Source of the DNA: JAIPEI01 sp964443135
GTDB taxonomy: Bacteria; Desulfobacterota; DSM-4660; Desulfatiglandales; HGW-15
NCBI GenBank assembly: GCA_964443135.1
Contig: CAYUBQ010000007.1
Coordinates: 33,104 to 97,103 of the forward strand
DNA length: 64,000 nt
Direction of reading: 5' to 3'
A program made the translations under genes and the position numbers. Positions 1-8,247 of this stretch are shown piece by piece; positions within the stretch are counted from its first letter, which is position 1, and each line of letters opens with the position of its first letter. Below the pieces are notes generated by a model, which was given only the letters and a program-made list of their open reading frames with translations, ran no database searches and was not told where the DNA came from.

Positions 1-164
1 CACACGGTCCGGGGGAAGCCTGCGGTTTCGGCGGTTGCGAGCAGATCTTCCGGCCGGGGGGAGGTGATGAAGGCGTTGTTCAGGTCCACGGGCCGAAAAC
101 CCGCAGCAAAGACGATCTCCACGGGCACGGTGGTGGTGATGCCGATCCGGAGCGACGCTTTCAC
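1..164 (-). CDS. 2-hydroxyacyl-CoA dehydratase-like protein (N-terminal fragment)
   Basis: Only the first ~54 codons lie in the window; the gene runs off the left edge. Translation from a GTG at 164 begins VKASLRIGITTTVPVEI and continues through FAAGFRPVDLNNAFITS. This resembles the N-terminus of HgdB/BcrB-type 2-hydroxyacyl-CoA dehydratase components, which bind a [4Fe-4S] cluster and act with an ATP-driven activator. The start lies 15 bases after the stop of the upstream phosphatase gene on the same strand, so the two may be cotranscribed. Such families also include uncharacterised members with no known substrate, so the function is inferred from the N-terminus alone. Confidence 0.6.
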   Translation of the reverse strand, partial: MKASLRIGITTTVPVEIVFAAGFRPVDLNNAFITSPRPEDLLATAETAGFPRTV

Positions 165-179
165 GGGACCGGACAAGGC

Positions 180-827
180 TCACGGCCTCACGAAGACGAT
201 TTCCCGGCTGGGCAGCTCCAGGCAGGACAGCTTGTTTCCGTAGACGGCCCCGGTGTCCAGGCCGATCTTGTTGGGCATCAGCAGGGGGTCCCGGAACGGG
301 GTGTGACCGAAGACGACGGTCTTACCGAACTCTTGCTCCGACTGGATGAAGGGCTCCCGGATCCAGAGGAGATCCTCCGGGCTCTGGTTCTCGAGCGCGA
401 CCCCCGGGCGGAGTCCCGCGTGCACCACCAGGCAGTCCTCCAGCTCCAGGTAGAGCTTCAGGGAGCGGAGAAAGTCGAGGTGACCGCTGGGGAGGAGCGG
501 CGCGGCCGGCACGTACCCCTCGATCCCGTAGCTGACGAGGGTGGTCTTGCCGCCGTTGGCGAGGAACAGCCTCGGGTCCCCGGTGTTGAGGTAGTGGATG
601 AAAAGGCTCTCGTGGTTTCCCATGAGGCAGTCCACCGACGAGGAGCGCTCGCGCAGCTCCACGATCAGCTCCACCACACCCCTGGGATCCTCACCGCGGT
701 CGATGTAGTCCCCGAGGAACACCAGCCGGTGGTGCTCGGGATCCCAGTCGATCCGCTCCATGAGCTTCTCCAGGAGTCCGCGGCACCCGTGAATGTCCCC
801 GATGATGAATGTCTTCTCTACACCCAA
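180..827 (-). CDS. PPP-family serine/threonine protein phosphatase / ApaH-like metallophosphoesterase
   Basis: This is a 215-residue calcineurin-like phosphoesterase. The three PPP signature blocks are in order: GDIHG (residues 10-14), GDYIDRG (39-45) and GNHE (70-73). Later histidines in VVHAG and FGHTP complete the dinuclear metal site. Family members dephosphorylate Ser/Thr/Tyr phosphoproteins or cleave diadenosine tetraphosphate, and sequence alone does not separate these roles. The length fits the compact bacterial PrpE/PrpA type. The start is a TTG preceded by AGGAAT; no in-frame ATG is better placed. The protein is cytoplasmic, with no signal peptide. It lies 15 bases upstream of the dehydratase fragment. 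Confidence 0.85.
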   Translation of the reverse strand: MGVEKTFIIGDIHGCRGLLEKLMERIDWDPEHHRLVFLGDYIDRGEDPRGVVELIVELRERSSSVDCLMGNHESLFIHYLNTGDPRLFLANGGKTTLVSYGIEGYVPAAPLLPSGHLDFLRSLKLYLELEDCLVVHAGLRPGVALENQSPEDLLWIREPFIQSEQEFGKTVVFGHTPFRDPLLMPNKIGLDTGAVYGNKLSCLELPSREIVFVRP

Positions 828-858
828 ACCATTCCTCGATCGCTCCGTTCCCGGGGAC

Positions 859-1773
859 TCAGAACAGGGCCAGCCGCACGCGGTCCCTGGGGTCGAGGCG
901 GCGGAGTCCCGCCTCCCGGGCCGCGGCCGCGGCCTCCCGGAACTCCTGCGCCGACAGCCGCCGGTCGATGGTCTCGTCCCGGCAGGCGTCCCCGCACGGC
1001 CGATACTGGTCCATCACGTTCACGTAGGTGTCCGGCGAGATCTCCCCGGCGATGAACTCCGCGATCCGCCGGGTCCCGGCGATCCCGCCGGGCATCACCA
1101 GGTGCCGGACCAGCAGGCCCCTCCGGGCGAGACCGTTCTCGTCGAGCTCGAGGTCCCCCACCTGCCTGTGCATCTCGCGTATGGCGGCCCGGGCCTTCTC
1201 CGGGTAGTCGGGCGCATCGCAGTAGCGCGCCGACCGGGCTCGGTCCCAGAACTTGAAGTCCGGCATGTAGATGTCCACCACCCCGTCCAGGAGCCGGAGG
1301 GTCTCCACCTCGTCGTAGCCGCCCGTGTTGTAGACCAGGGGGACGTTCAAGCCCCGTCCGGCGGCGATCACCAGGGTCTCCAGGACCTGGGGCACCACGT
1401 GGGAGGGGGTGACCACGTTCACGTTGCCGCAGCCCTGCTCCGCCAGCAGCAGCATGACCTGGGCGATCTGGTCCGGCTCCGCGTCCTGTCCTTCGTTCCC
1501 GTGGCTGACCTCCCGGTTCTGGCAGAAGCTGCACAGGAGGTTGCAGGAGCTCATGAAGATGGTGCCGGAGCCGTGGGTCCCCACGAGCGGCGACTCCTCC
1601 CCGAAGTGGGGGCTGTAGCTCGCGACCCGGGCCTTGCGGCCGGTCCGGCAGTACCCGTGCTCGCCGTTCAGCCGGTCGACCCCGCAGCGCCTCGGGCAGA
1701 GCTCGCAACGGGCCATTCGCGCCACCGCCGTTTCGGCCCGCTGGTTCAGCTCGCCGCTTCGAGCGAGGGCCAC
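859..1773 (-). CDS. PflA-like radical SAM protein (COG1313 type)
   Basis: A 304-residue radical SAM protein with the cluster motif CNLLCSFC at residues 77-84 (CxxxCxxC) and an N-terminal cysteine group (C23, C26, C30, C42) typical of the putative pyruvate-formate-lyase-activating-enzyme family. These enzymes reductively cleave SAM to make a 5'-deoxyadenosyl radical. The partner protein for this subfamily is generally unknown, and no glycyl-radical enzyme gene is visible here. The annotated start is GTG at 1773. Relatives usually extend about ten residues upstream (PxYxxLxxSGEL). That stretch is present in frame here but has no ATG, GTG or TTG, only ATC codons after an AAGGGG ribosome-binding sequence. 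Confidence 0.85.
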   Translation of the reverse strand: MALARSGELNQRAETAVARMARCELCPRRCGVDRLNGEHGYCRTGRKARVASYSPHFGEESPLVGTHGSGTIFMSSCNLLCSFCQNREVSHGNEGQDAEPDQIAQVMLLLAEQGCGNVNVVTPSHVVPQVLETLVIAAGRGLNVPLVYNTGGYDEVETLRLLDGVVDIYMPDFKFWDRARSARYCDAPDYPEKARAAIREMHRQVGDLELDENGLARRGLLVRHLVMPGGIAGTRRIAEFIAGEISPDTYVNVMDQYRPCGDACRDETIDRRLSAQEFREAAAAAREAGLRRLDPRDRVRLALF

Positions 1774-1844
1774 GTAGGCCGGTTCCGTGGAGCGATTGAT
1801 GATCGTCCCCTTTCGTTTCGAATCGGCACCGTTGGAGGCGGTCC

Positions 1845-2552
1845 CTACTCGCGGCTCCCGCCGAAGATGTGGAGCAGCATGAGGAAGAGGTTGATGAAGT
1901 CCAGGTAGAGCGCCAGGGCCCCCAGGAGGGCCCCTTTCCGGATCACCCCCGCCTCGGCGTCCGCCGGCTGGGTGAGGGCCATGTTCTTGATCTTCTGGGT
2001 GTCATAGGCCGTGAGCCCCACGAACACGAGCACGCCGATGTAGCTCACCACCATGCTCACCGCGCTGCTCTGGATGAACATGTTCACCAGGGATGCAATG
2101 ATGATGCCGATCAGCCCCATCATGAGGAAGCCGCCCCAGGAGGTCAGATCGCGCTTGGTGGTCCAGCCGTAAACGCTGCACGCCAGGAAGGTGCCCGAGC
2201 AGATGAAGAAGGTGCTCACGATCGACGCCTTGGCATAGGCCAGGAAGATGAACGAGATGGTCACCCCGTTCAGGCCGGCGTAGAGCACGAAGAGGCCCGT
2301 GGCGGTCGCCGCGCTCATCCGGTTCACCATCCCGCTGATGGAGAAGACCAGGGCCAGCTCGGCGATGATCAGGCCGAAAAAGATCATGGTGTTTCCGAAC
2401 ACCAGGTTCAGGATGGCCGGGGAGTTGGAGACGTAGTAGGACACGAACCCCGTGAGGGCCAGCCCGATGCACATCCAGTTGTACACACTACGTACGTAGT
2501 CGTTGACGAAGACCTCGGTGCGCGCCTTCGCCGTGGACGGGTAGTCTGCCAT
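1845..2552 (-). CDS. Bax inhibitor-1/YccA family membrane protein
   Basis: A 235-residue integral membrane protein with about seven hydrophobic segments and the BI-1/TMBIM pattern: an N-terminal YNWMCIGLALTGF segment, a central YAGLNGVT segment and the C-terminal YLDFINLFLMLLHIFGG. Members act as pH-sensitive calcium-leak channels or modulators of membrane protease FtsH in bacteria; the role here is not shown by sequence. The ATG start has a strong GGAGGAA ribosome-binding site. A clear sigma70-type promoter lies about 80 bases upstream. Its 3' end is followed, in the same direction, by the radical SAM gene. Confidence 0.93.
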   Translation of the reverse strand: MADYPSTAKARTEVFVNDYVRSVYNWMCIGLALTGFVSYYVSNSPAILNLVFGNTMIFFGLIIAELALVFSISGMVNRMSAATATGLFVLYAGLNGVTISFIFLAYAKASIVSTFFICSGTFLACSVYGWTTKRDLTSWGGFLMMGLIGIIIASLVNMFIQSSAVSMVVSYIGVLVFVGLTAYDTQKIKNMALTQPADAEAGVIRKGALLGALALYLDFINLFLMLLHIFGGSRE

Positions 2553-2632
2553 GAACGGTTCCTCCTCGATGCATTGATCCGTGTGGGTTTTCGAACGCGC
2601 TCACCAAAACCGCGCCGGTACGAGCATGTCTG

Positions 2633-2660
2633 ATTATAAGGACGTTCCCGAATTCTTCAA
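2633..2660 (-). promoter_or_regulatory. sigma70-type promoter for the Bax inhibitor-1 gene
   Basis: Read on the minus strand: -35 TTGAAG (2660-2655), 16-base spacer, perfect -10 TATAAT (2638-2633). It points at the gene starting at 2552 with a leader of about 75 bases, and lies just outside the REP-like palindrome at 2671-2795. Confidence 0.75.
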
Positions 2661-2670
2661 GCGAAATGCA

Positions 2671-2836
2671 AGGGGACGTTCTTGCATAATTCGATAACGT
2701 TCGTCGATTCACTTGGACGGTCCACAAAATCCAGCCGTGTGGATCGTCTGATTTCCCAAGCAGTCACGTTATCGAATTATGCAGGAACGTCCCCTGTTTC
2801 CAAGTTATCGAATTATGCAAGAACGTCCCCTGTTTC
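2671..2836. repeat. REP-like palindromic element, family 1 (three arms)
   Basis: A 30-base arm at 2671-2700 is matched by its inverted copy at 2766-2795 with one mismatch. A third, direct copy at 2803-2832 follows with a 36-base period. The inner part also folds: ACTTGG (2711-2716) pairs with CCAAGcAGT near 2756-2764, and TCCACA with TGTGGA. Each arm ends in GGGGAC when read outward. The structure resembles REP/BIME or MITE-type mobile palindromes spread by Y1 (RAYT) transposases, though no transposase gene is in the window. The third arm runs into the 3' end of the M48 protease gene and supplies its stop codon. Confidence 0.8.
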
Positions 2837-4075
2837 TGTTTCCAGGGTGCGGATCCGGTCCGGGAGGGGCGGGTGGGAGTAGTGGAAGCGGACGTAGAGG
2901 GGGTGCGGGTGCAGGTTGGCCAGGTTGTCCCTGGCCATGCGCCCGAACGCGCGCACGAGGGCCTTTCCTTGCCCCGTCCTGTCGACCACGAACCGGTCCG
3001 CCTGGCGCTCGAAGCGCCTGGAGACCGCCATGCCCAGGGGGGAGAGAAAGGAACCCAGGGGCTCCCAGATCGCACCGGCGAGGAAGAGGCCTGCGAACAG
3101 GGGGGTGCCGCTGAATGCGAAGGCCCCATAGAGGGGCTCCCAGCGGATGAGCAGGGACGCGGCGAACAGGAGGACCAGGGAGGCCGCGGCGAACAGGAGG
3201 ACCTGCTTCCACACGTGCCCCATCTCGAGGTGGCCCATCTCGTGGGCGAGCACCGCCAGCACCTCCTCCCGATCGTGGGCCTCGAGCAGGGTGTCGTAGA
3301 GGACGATCCGCTTGACCCTGCCGACGCCGGTGAAGTAGGCGTTGGTGTGGCGGCTCCGCTTGCCCGCGTCCATCTGGACGATCTCCCGGACGTCCAACCC
3401 CTGCTCCGAGGCCATGGAGCGGATGCGCGCGGCCAGCTCCTCGTCCTCCACGGGGGTGAAGCGGTTGAACAGCGGCGCGATCACCGTGGGGTAGAGGACC
3501 AGCATGAGCATCTGGAACGCCATGAGGATCGCCCAGGCCCACACCCACCAGGCCTCCCCGGCCTTGTCCACCATGAGGAGGAAAAGGCCCAGGAGGATGC
3601 CGCTCAGGAGGGCGCCGAGGAGGAGCGACTCGAGGATGTCCAGGGCCCAGAGCCTGCGGGTCCGGGTGTTGAAGCCGTGGCGGGCCTCGATGACGAAATC
3701 CCTGTAGTAACCGAAGGGAAGGTCGAACAGGAAGAAGAGAAACACGGGCGCGGCGAAAAAGACCAGCCCGGCCCACACGAACCCCGTCCCCCGCAGCGAC
3801 TCCTCGAGCCGGGGGAGGAGTCCGGAGAGGAGCAGGCCGAGAAACACGGTCCTGGACGTGACGGACTCCACGAGGGAGAAGCGCGTCCGGTCCAAAGTGT
3901 ACCGGTCCATGCGGGTCAGCTCGTCCTCGTCCACCACCCCTCGAAGGGGCGCCGGCACCCTGCCCTGGTGACGTTTCACGCTGGAGGCGTTCAGGAGCTC
4001 CAGCGCGAGCCGGAACCCGGTGCTGAGGAGAAAGAGCGCCAGAAACGCGCCCAGCAGAGGGTTGAAGGGGATCAT
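2813..4075 (-). CDS. M48 family zinc metalloprotease (Ste24/CAAX protease-like)
   Basis: A 420-residue membrane protease. Several transmembrane segments fill residues 1-200. Then come the Ste24-typical SRHTNAYFTGVG (about 241-252) and the zinc motif HEMGH (about 278-282). A C-terminal domain contains FERQADRFVVDRTG with the third metal ligand. Known members cleave membrane or misfolded proteins, or CAAX-prenylated proteins in eukaryotes; in bacteria a membrane quality-control role is typical. The start ATG (4075) overlaps the TGA of the upstream heptosyltransferase gene by 4 bases, indicating translational coupling. The last codons (ending GDVLA) and the TAA stop come from the REP-like repeat, so the C-terminus appears to have been rewritten by that insertion. 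Confidence 0.92.
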   Translation of the reverse strand: MIPFNPLLGAFLALFLLSTGFRLALELLNASSVKRHQGRVPAPLRGVVDEDELTRMDRYTLDRTRFSLVESVTSRTVFLGLLLSGLLPRLEESLRGTGFVWAGLVFFAAPVFLFFLFDLPFGYYRDFVIEARHGFNTRTRRLWALDILESLLLGALLSGILLGLFLLMVDKAGEAWWVWAWAILMAFQMLMLVLYPTVIAPLFNRFTPVEDEELAARIRSMASEQGLDVREIVQMDAGKRSRHTNAYFTGVGRVKRIVLYDTLLEAHDREEVLAVLAHEMGHLEMGHVWKQVLLFAAASLVLLFAASLLIRWEPLYGAFAFSGTPLFAGLFLAGAIWEPLGSFLSPLGMAVSRRFERQADRFVVDRTGQGKALVRAFGRMARDNLANLHPHPLYVRFHYSHPPLPDRIRTLETETGDVLA

Positions 4076-5148
4076 CCCGCCTCCGCCCGTTCTGCGGAGG
4101 CGTGCCCCGGCTCCAGGATGCGCTGCACGGCGTCCCACACCTCGTCCACCTGGATGAGGTCCATGCACCACGCATCGGGGCGGATGCAGGCCTCCTGGCG
4201 GCACCCGCAGCAGGGCGGGTCCTTGAACAGCACCTCCCCCCGGGGTGCGAGGGGTCTCCACATGTGCGGGTAGGTGGGGCCGAAGAGGCTTACCGTGGGA
4301 CAGCCGGCTGCAGCCGCCAGGTGGCCCGGCGCCGAGTCGTTCCCCACGAACAGGGCGCACCGGCGGAGCAGCTCTCCCAGCTCGAGAAGGCTCAGGTCGC
4401 AGGAGCACAGCTCGGCCGGCCTCTCCATCTGCGTCTGTACGGCCTCCAGGACGGCCTCCTCTCCGGGACCGCCCAGCAGGAGAACCGCCGCGGGACCGGA
4501 CGCCCGGAGCCTCCCGATGAGCTCGGCGAAGCGGCCGCTGCGCCACCGGCGGAGCTCCCCACGGGCGCCCGGGTGCACGGCCGCCCAGGGGCGGTCCCCC
4601 GGGAGGCCGGCCCGCTCCACCCGGCGGTCCACGGACCGACGCACCGATTCGGGCACGTGGAGGGAGAGGGTCGGCTCGAACCCGTCGAGACCCAGGACCT
4701 TCAGGGAGGCGAGCTGGTGGTGGACGATGTGGTTGGAGACCGGGTCCGACTCCGCGAACCGGTTCATGAGCCGCCGGGAAAGGGTGCCTGCGTGGGAGTG
4801 GGTGACGCGGACCGGCGCACCCGTGAGGCGGCAGATCAGAGCCGCGCGGTCGCCGTGGGTGAAGTCGATCACCACGTCGTAGCGGGCATCCCTCAACTTT
4901 TTGATGAGGTTAGCCTGGTAACGCAGGGATGAACAACCGATTTTTTTGGAGAGGTCGTAGTCGTACACCCAGGTCCGGTCGATGGAGGGGTGGTGCATCA
5001 CCACGGGCTCGGTCCCGCGGTTTACCAGCACGTCCACGCGGGATCCGGGCGCGATTCGCTCGATGTTCTCCACCACCGGCACGATGCTCAGGGTGTCCCC
5101 GATGTAGCGGAGCTTGACGATCAGGATGCGTTTTCCGTTCAGATCCAC
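4072..5148 (-). CDS. Glycosyltransferase family 9 (heptosyltransferase-like)
   Basis: A 358-residue GT-B glycosyltransferase of the ADP-heptose:LPS heptosyltransferase family. It has the N-terminal KRILIVKLRYIGDTL, the mid HPGARGELRRW and the C-terminal donor-site segment LFVGNDSAPGHLAAAAGCPTV. It most likely adds heptose to the lipopolysaccharide core at the inner membrane. A C-terminal cysteine-rich stretch (CCGCRQEAC) is common in deltaproteobacterial members. The start is GTG at 5148. It sits in a tight minus-strand run with a GT2 enzyme upstream and the M48 protease downstream. Confidence 0.88.
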   Translation of the reverse strand: MDLNGKRILIVKLRYIGDTLSIVPVVENIERIAPGSRVDVLVNRGTEPVVMHHPSIDRTWVYDYDLSKKIGCSSLRYQANLIKKLRDARYDVVIDFTHGDRAALICRLTGAPVRVTHSHAGTLSRRLMNRFAESDPVSNHIVHHQLASLKVLGLDGFEPTLSLHVPESVRRSVDRRVERAGLPGDRPWAAVHPGARGELRRWRSGRFAELIGRLRASGPAAVLLLGGPGEEAVLEAVQTQMERPAELCSCDLSLLELGELLRRCALFVGNDSAPGHLAAAAGCPTVSLFGPTYPHMWRPLAPRGEVLFKDPPCCGCRQEACIRPDAWCMDLIQVDEVWDAVQRILEPGHASAERAEAG

Positions 5149-5172
5149 AGCGACCCTGTGACGCGGGAGGAG

Positions 5173-5976
5173 CTACTCCGACGCCCCCGGTCCGACCCGT
5201 CCGCGCTCCCGGGTCAGCTCTCGAAGCTTGGCGTACTTGAAGAAGGACCCGCCTCCGTTCATGAGGGAGATGACGAACCCGTCGAACCCGTCCAGCGCGC
5301 CGAGCTCCAGCACGTAGGTGCGGAAGAACATCCAGAGCGCGTGGAGCGGAGGGGTCAGGAGGCCTGCGGTCCGACCCTCGGCGTGCATGGAAGCGGCCGC
5401 CAGGTCGGAGTATCGTTCCATCTTGACGGTGAGGTCGGCGTAGCGCCTGAAGCTGTGATGCTCCAAGGGGGCGTCCAGCGGGAGCTCCCGACCCCGGGTC
5501 AGCCAGCGCTCGTGAACCCCCCGCCCGTCGAACGCCCCCGCGCGGCGGTCCACCAACCGAACGATACGGTCCGGCCACCAGCCGCAGTGGCGGATCCACC
5601 GTCCGTGAAAGATGTTCTTGCGGGGGAAGCTGAAGGCGGTCACGGCGGGGTCCCGGGTGGAGAGGACCTCGAGGATCCGGCCGGCGGTCGCCTCGGGCAC
5701 CCGCTCGTCCGCATCCAGGATCAGGACCCAGTCGTTCCGGCAGCGGTCCACGGCGGACTGCTTCTGTGCGGAGAACCCCTTCCATGGCTCCTCGAACACC
5801 CGGGCACCCGCGGCACCGGCGACCTCGACGGTCCGGTCCGCGCTCCCGGAGTCCACCACCACGATCTCGTCCGCGAACGAGGCGCTCTCCAGGCACCCGG
5901 GAAGGCGCTCCTCCTCGTCCCGGGCGATGACGGCCACGGAAAGCCCGGGCGTGGCCGGACTCCGGCCCTGAGACAC
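5173..5976 (-). CDS. Glycosyltransferase family 2 (LPS core, WaaE/KdtX-like)
   Basis: A 267-residue GT-A enzyme. Residues ~12-25 form the nucleotide-sugar entry strand (LSVAVIARDEEERL). The metal-binding motif is DADE (in VLILDADERVP), followed by the family-typical FPRKNIFHGRWIRHCGWWPD. Close relatives add glucose to the inner-core heptose of lipopolysaccharide, which fits the adjacent heptosyltransferase. The start is a GTG one base past the PFK stop (TAG at 5978), with GGGAGGA as ribosome-binding site inside the end of that gene. This implies an operon PFK-GT2-GT9-M48. Confidence 0.88.
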   Translation of the reverse strand: MSQGRSPATPGLSVAVIARDEEERLPGCLESASFADEIVVVDSGSADRTVEVAGAAGARVFEEPWKGFSAQKQSAVDRCRNDWVLILDADERVPEATAGRILEVLSTRDPAVTAFSFPRKNIFHGRWIRHCGWWPDRIVRLVDRRAGAFDGRGVHERWLTRGRELPLDAPLEHHSFRRYADLTVKMERYSDLAAASMHAEGRTAGLLTPPLHALWMFFRTYVLELGALDGFDGFVISLMNGGGSFFKYAKLRELTRERGRVGPGASE

Positions 5977-5977
5977 T

Positions 5978-8080
5978 CTAACCGTCCTCCCGCCCCATGG
6001 CGTTGAGGACCAGGGTGATGGGCCGGTCCTCCTCCGCCCGTCCCGAGAACCGGATGGGACCGGGGCGCCGGAACTCGTCCTCTCCCGGGTGAGCGGCCAG
6101 CCACTTGTCGCGCAGCGCCTGGACCACCCGGAAGGCCGGCGACTCCACGTCCACCACGCTCTTCTCCAGGACCAGGGTCAGCTTCCCCTTCCGCTCCTCC
6201 AGGCGCATGAGGGGCGCGATGGGGATTCCGACGGGCTCCCACCTAGAGAAGTCGAGCTCCAGGTTCCGGATGGCGGCCATCTGTCCGGTGCCCCCGTGCG
6301 CGATCAGGCTGAAGACGCACAGCCCCAGATTGTAGGTATAGGTGCAGTCGAACCTCGTGGGGTCGTTCCCCCGGCCGTCGTAGCCGTAGAAGTGGGCCTG
6401 GGTCTTGAACTTGGGGACCGACTTGTTGAAGATCTTCTCCACCGCCGGAGGTACCGGCTCGCCCTCCCCGATCACGCCGGCCCTGGCGAGCTCCTGGCGG
6501 AGGGTCTTCCGGGAGATGATCTCCCTCCGCACCAGGAGCGGAACCTCCTCGCCCCAGTTGTGGAACAGGGCCGGACCGAAACGAAGCGGGTCCAGGCCGT
6601 CCTTCTCCAGCACCTTCCGATAGTAGGCCGGGTCGATGCCGATGCTGTACTCCCCGCGCTCCCTCAACCACCCGAGATAGTCCCGCACCAGGCCCATGAC
6701 CACCTTGTCCGTCTCCACCAGGGAGAACGGGAAGTTCCCGTGGCTGTCCCGCTCGGAGAGCAGTCCTTCCTGGAAAAAGTCCGGCAGGTCATTGAAGAGC
6801 TCGTCGTCGTGGTCGCTCCAGATGGGGACGCGGTCCTCCTCGCGGAGCCGCCGGGCCAGGTTCTTCAGGTAGTCCAGCTTGTCCTCCAGCCGGGGGTGGC
6901 GGGTGTGGAAATCCTTGTCGTGGGTCTGGTTGTACTCCGCGATGATCTTGCTCAGCTTGATGATGAAGACCTGGATCTCGTTGACGAACTCCAGCACGCC
7001 TTCGGGAATGACGATCAGGCCGTAGTTCTTGCCGGCGGCGGCCCGCCGCACGATGGCCTCGCACACCACCCGCGAGAGATGCCGCAGGGTGAGACCGAAC
7101 GCCTTGTAGTCGGTCCGGCCTTCCTTCAGGGCCTTTGCCAGCCGCTCCTCGTCGACGTAGTTGCAGAGGTCCTCCCCGACCAGGGTGACGTTGGCGTGGG
7201 TCTGGAGGGCCGTTTCCAGGGCCAGGTGGCTGGCCACACGGCCCATCACCTTGCAGATGTGCCAGTACTTGACGTCGGAGCTGCTGTCCGTGCAGAGGTT
7301 GGCGATGTTGTTGCTGAATGCCCGCGCGGCCGTGTGAAAACCGAAGGACATGGCGCAGAGGACGTTGCCCCGCGCGTCCCGCACCTGGATGTCCCCGTCG
7401 ATGGTCTTGGGCACACCGATGACCTGGATGCCCTCCTCGTAGAGATCCTGGGCGAGAAACGCGGCGTTCGTGTTGGAGTCGTCCCCGCCGACGATGACCA
7501 GGGCGTTCAGGCCGAGCGCCCGGCAGGTCTTGCGGCAGAGGGTCATCTTCTCGCGGGTGTCGATCTTGGTCCGGCCGGTCTTGATCATGGTGAAGCCGCC
7601 CAGGTTGCGGTAGGCCTCCACCATCTCACTCGTGATCTCCACGGCCTCGTTCTCGATGATGCCGTCCGGCCCCATGAGAAAGCCGAAGACCCGCGACTCC
7701 GGGTTGGCGGCCTTGGCGGCCTCGAACAGGCCCGCGATCACGTTGTGACCCCCGGGCGCAGGCCCGCCCGAGAAGACGATCCCGATGTTCCGGCGTCGGG
7801 TGTAGGTCTTTTCGGCCTCCTCCTCCAGGTCGTCCTCGGGACGAATCTCCTGGACCCGGTTCTCGATGAGGGAGGGGAGCCGGGCCGCGGCGTGGGCGTC
7901 CACGTCGAAGACGTACCTCCCCGTCTCCTCCAGCCTCGTGTACCGGCCTCGAAACGCCTTGCATCGGGGGGGTTCAAAGGCCTTTCGCTCGACGAGCTCC
8001 CGGCTGACGCTGGAGGTGACGTCCCGGACCTCGGGGTTTTCGAGCAACTCCTCCAGGGGAACGGCTGGCTTTCGCGGCAT
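5978..8080 (-). CDS. Pyrophosphate-type 6-phosphofructokinase (long form)
   Basis: A 700-residue PfkA-superfamily enzyme that interconverts fructose-6-phosphate and fructose-1,6-bisphosphate. PPi use is indicated by GGDDSN (198-203), where ATP enzymes have GGDGS, and by PKTIDGD (224-230). SGGPAPG (104-110) is the phosphate loop, and MGRVASHLALE is the sugar-phosphate segment. The length matches the long, plant-like class found in anaerobes and spirochaetes rather than the 320-residue E. coli type. The enzyme would allow reversible glycolysis/gluconeogenesis, sensible beside a glucan storage locus. The ATG start has a GGAGGAG ribosome-binding site and a sigma70-type promoter upstream. Confidence 0.92.
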   Translation of the reverse strand: MPRKPAVPLEELLENPEVRDVTSSVSRELVERKAFEPPRCKAFRGRYTRLEETGRYVFDVDAHAAARLPSLIENRVQEIRPEDDLEEEAEKTYTRRRNIGIVFSGGPAPGGHNVIAGLFEAAKAANPESRVFGFLMGPDGIIENEAVEITSEMVEAYRNLGGFTMIKTGRTKIDTREKMTLCRKTCRALGLNALVIVGGDDSNTNAAFLAQDLYEEGIQVIGVPKTIDGDIQVRDARGNVLCAMSFGFHTAARAFSNNIANLCTDSSSDVKYWHICKVMGRVASHLALETALQTHANVTLVGEDLCNYVDEERLAKALKEGRTDYKAFGLTLRHLSRVVCEAIVRRAAAGKNYGLIVIPEGVLEFVNEIQVFIIKLSKIIAEYNQTHDKDFHTRHPRLEDKLDYLKNLARRLREEDRVPIWSDHDDELFNDLPDFFQEGLLSERDSHGNFPFSLVETDKVVMGLVRDYLGWLRERGEYSIGIDPAYYRKVLEKDGLDPLRFGPALFHNWGEEVPLLVRREIISRKTLRQELARAGVIGEGEPVPPAVEKIFNKSVPKFKTQAHFYGYDGRGNDPTRFDCTYTYNLGLCVFSLIAHGGTGQMAAIRNLELDFSRWEPVGIPIAPLMRLEERKGKLTLVLEKSVVDVESPAFRVVQALRDKWLAAHPGEDEFRRPGPIRFSGRAEEDRPITLVLNAMGREDG

Positions 8081-8137
8081 GCATCTCCTCCGAAACTCGA
8101 TCTATGTTTTTCCGTGCGTTTCTGAGCGGTTCCATCT

Positions 8138-8166
8138 ATAATAATGAGGTTTGACCGCTTTTGCAA
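8138..8166 (-). promoter_or_regulatory. sigma70-type promoter for the PPi-PFK operon
   Basis: On the minus strand: -35 TTGCAA (8166-8161), exactly 17 bases, -10 TATTAT (8143-8138). This sits about 58 bases upstream of the ATG at 8080 and would drive the four-gene run ending with the M48 protease. Confidence 0.65.
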
Positions 8167-8247
8167 AGGGATTCCTCCGGCTGCATTCCGGGGAAGCGCG
8201 CCCGGAGGACCCTTCCACTCGAGTCCCTCTGTCAAGGAGGCCCGCTC

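Noticed and set aside
2671..2836. CRISPR array from the three 30-base repeats
   Set aside because: One arm is inverted, the direct pair is separated by only a few bases, and no cas genes are present.
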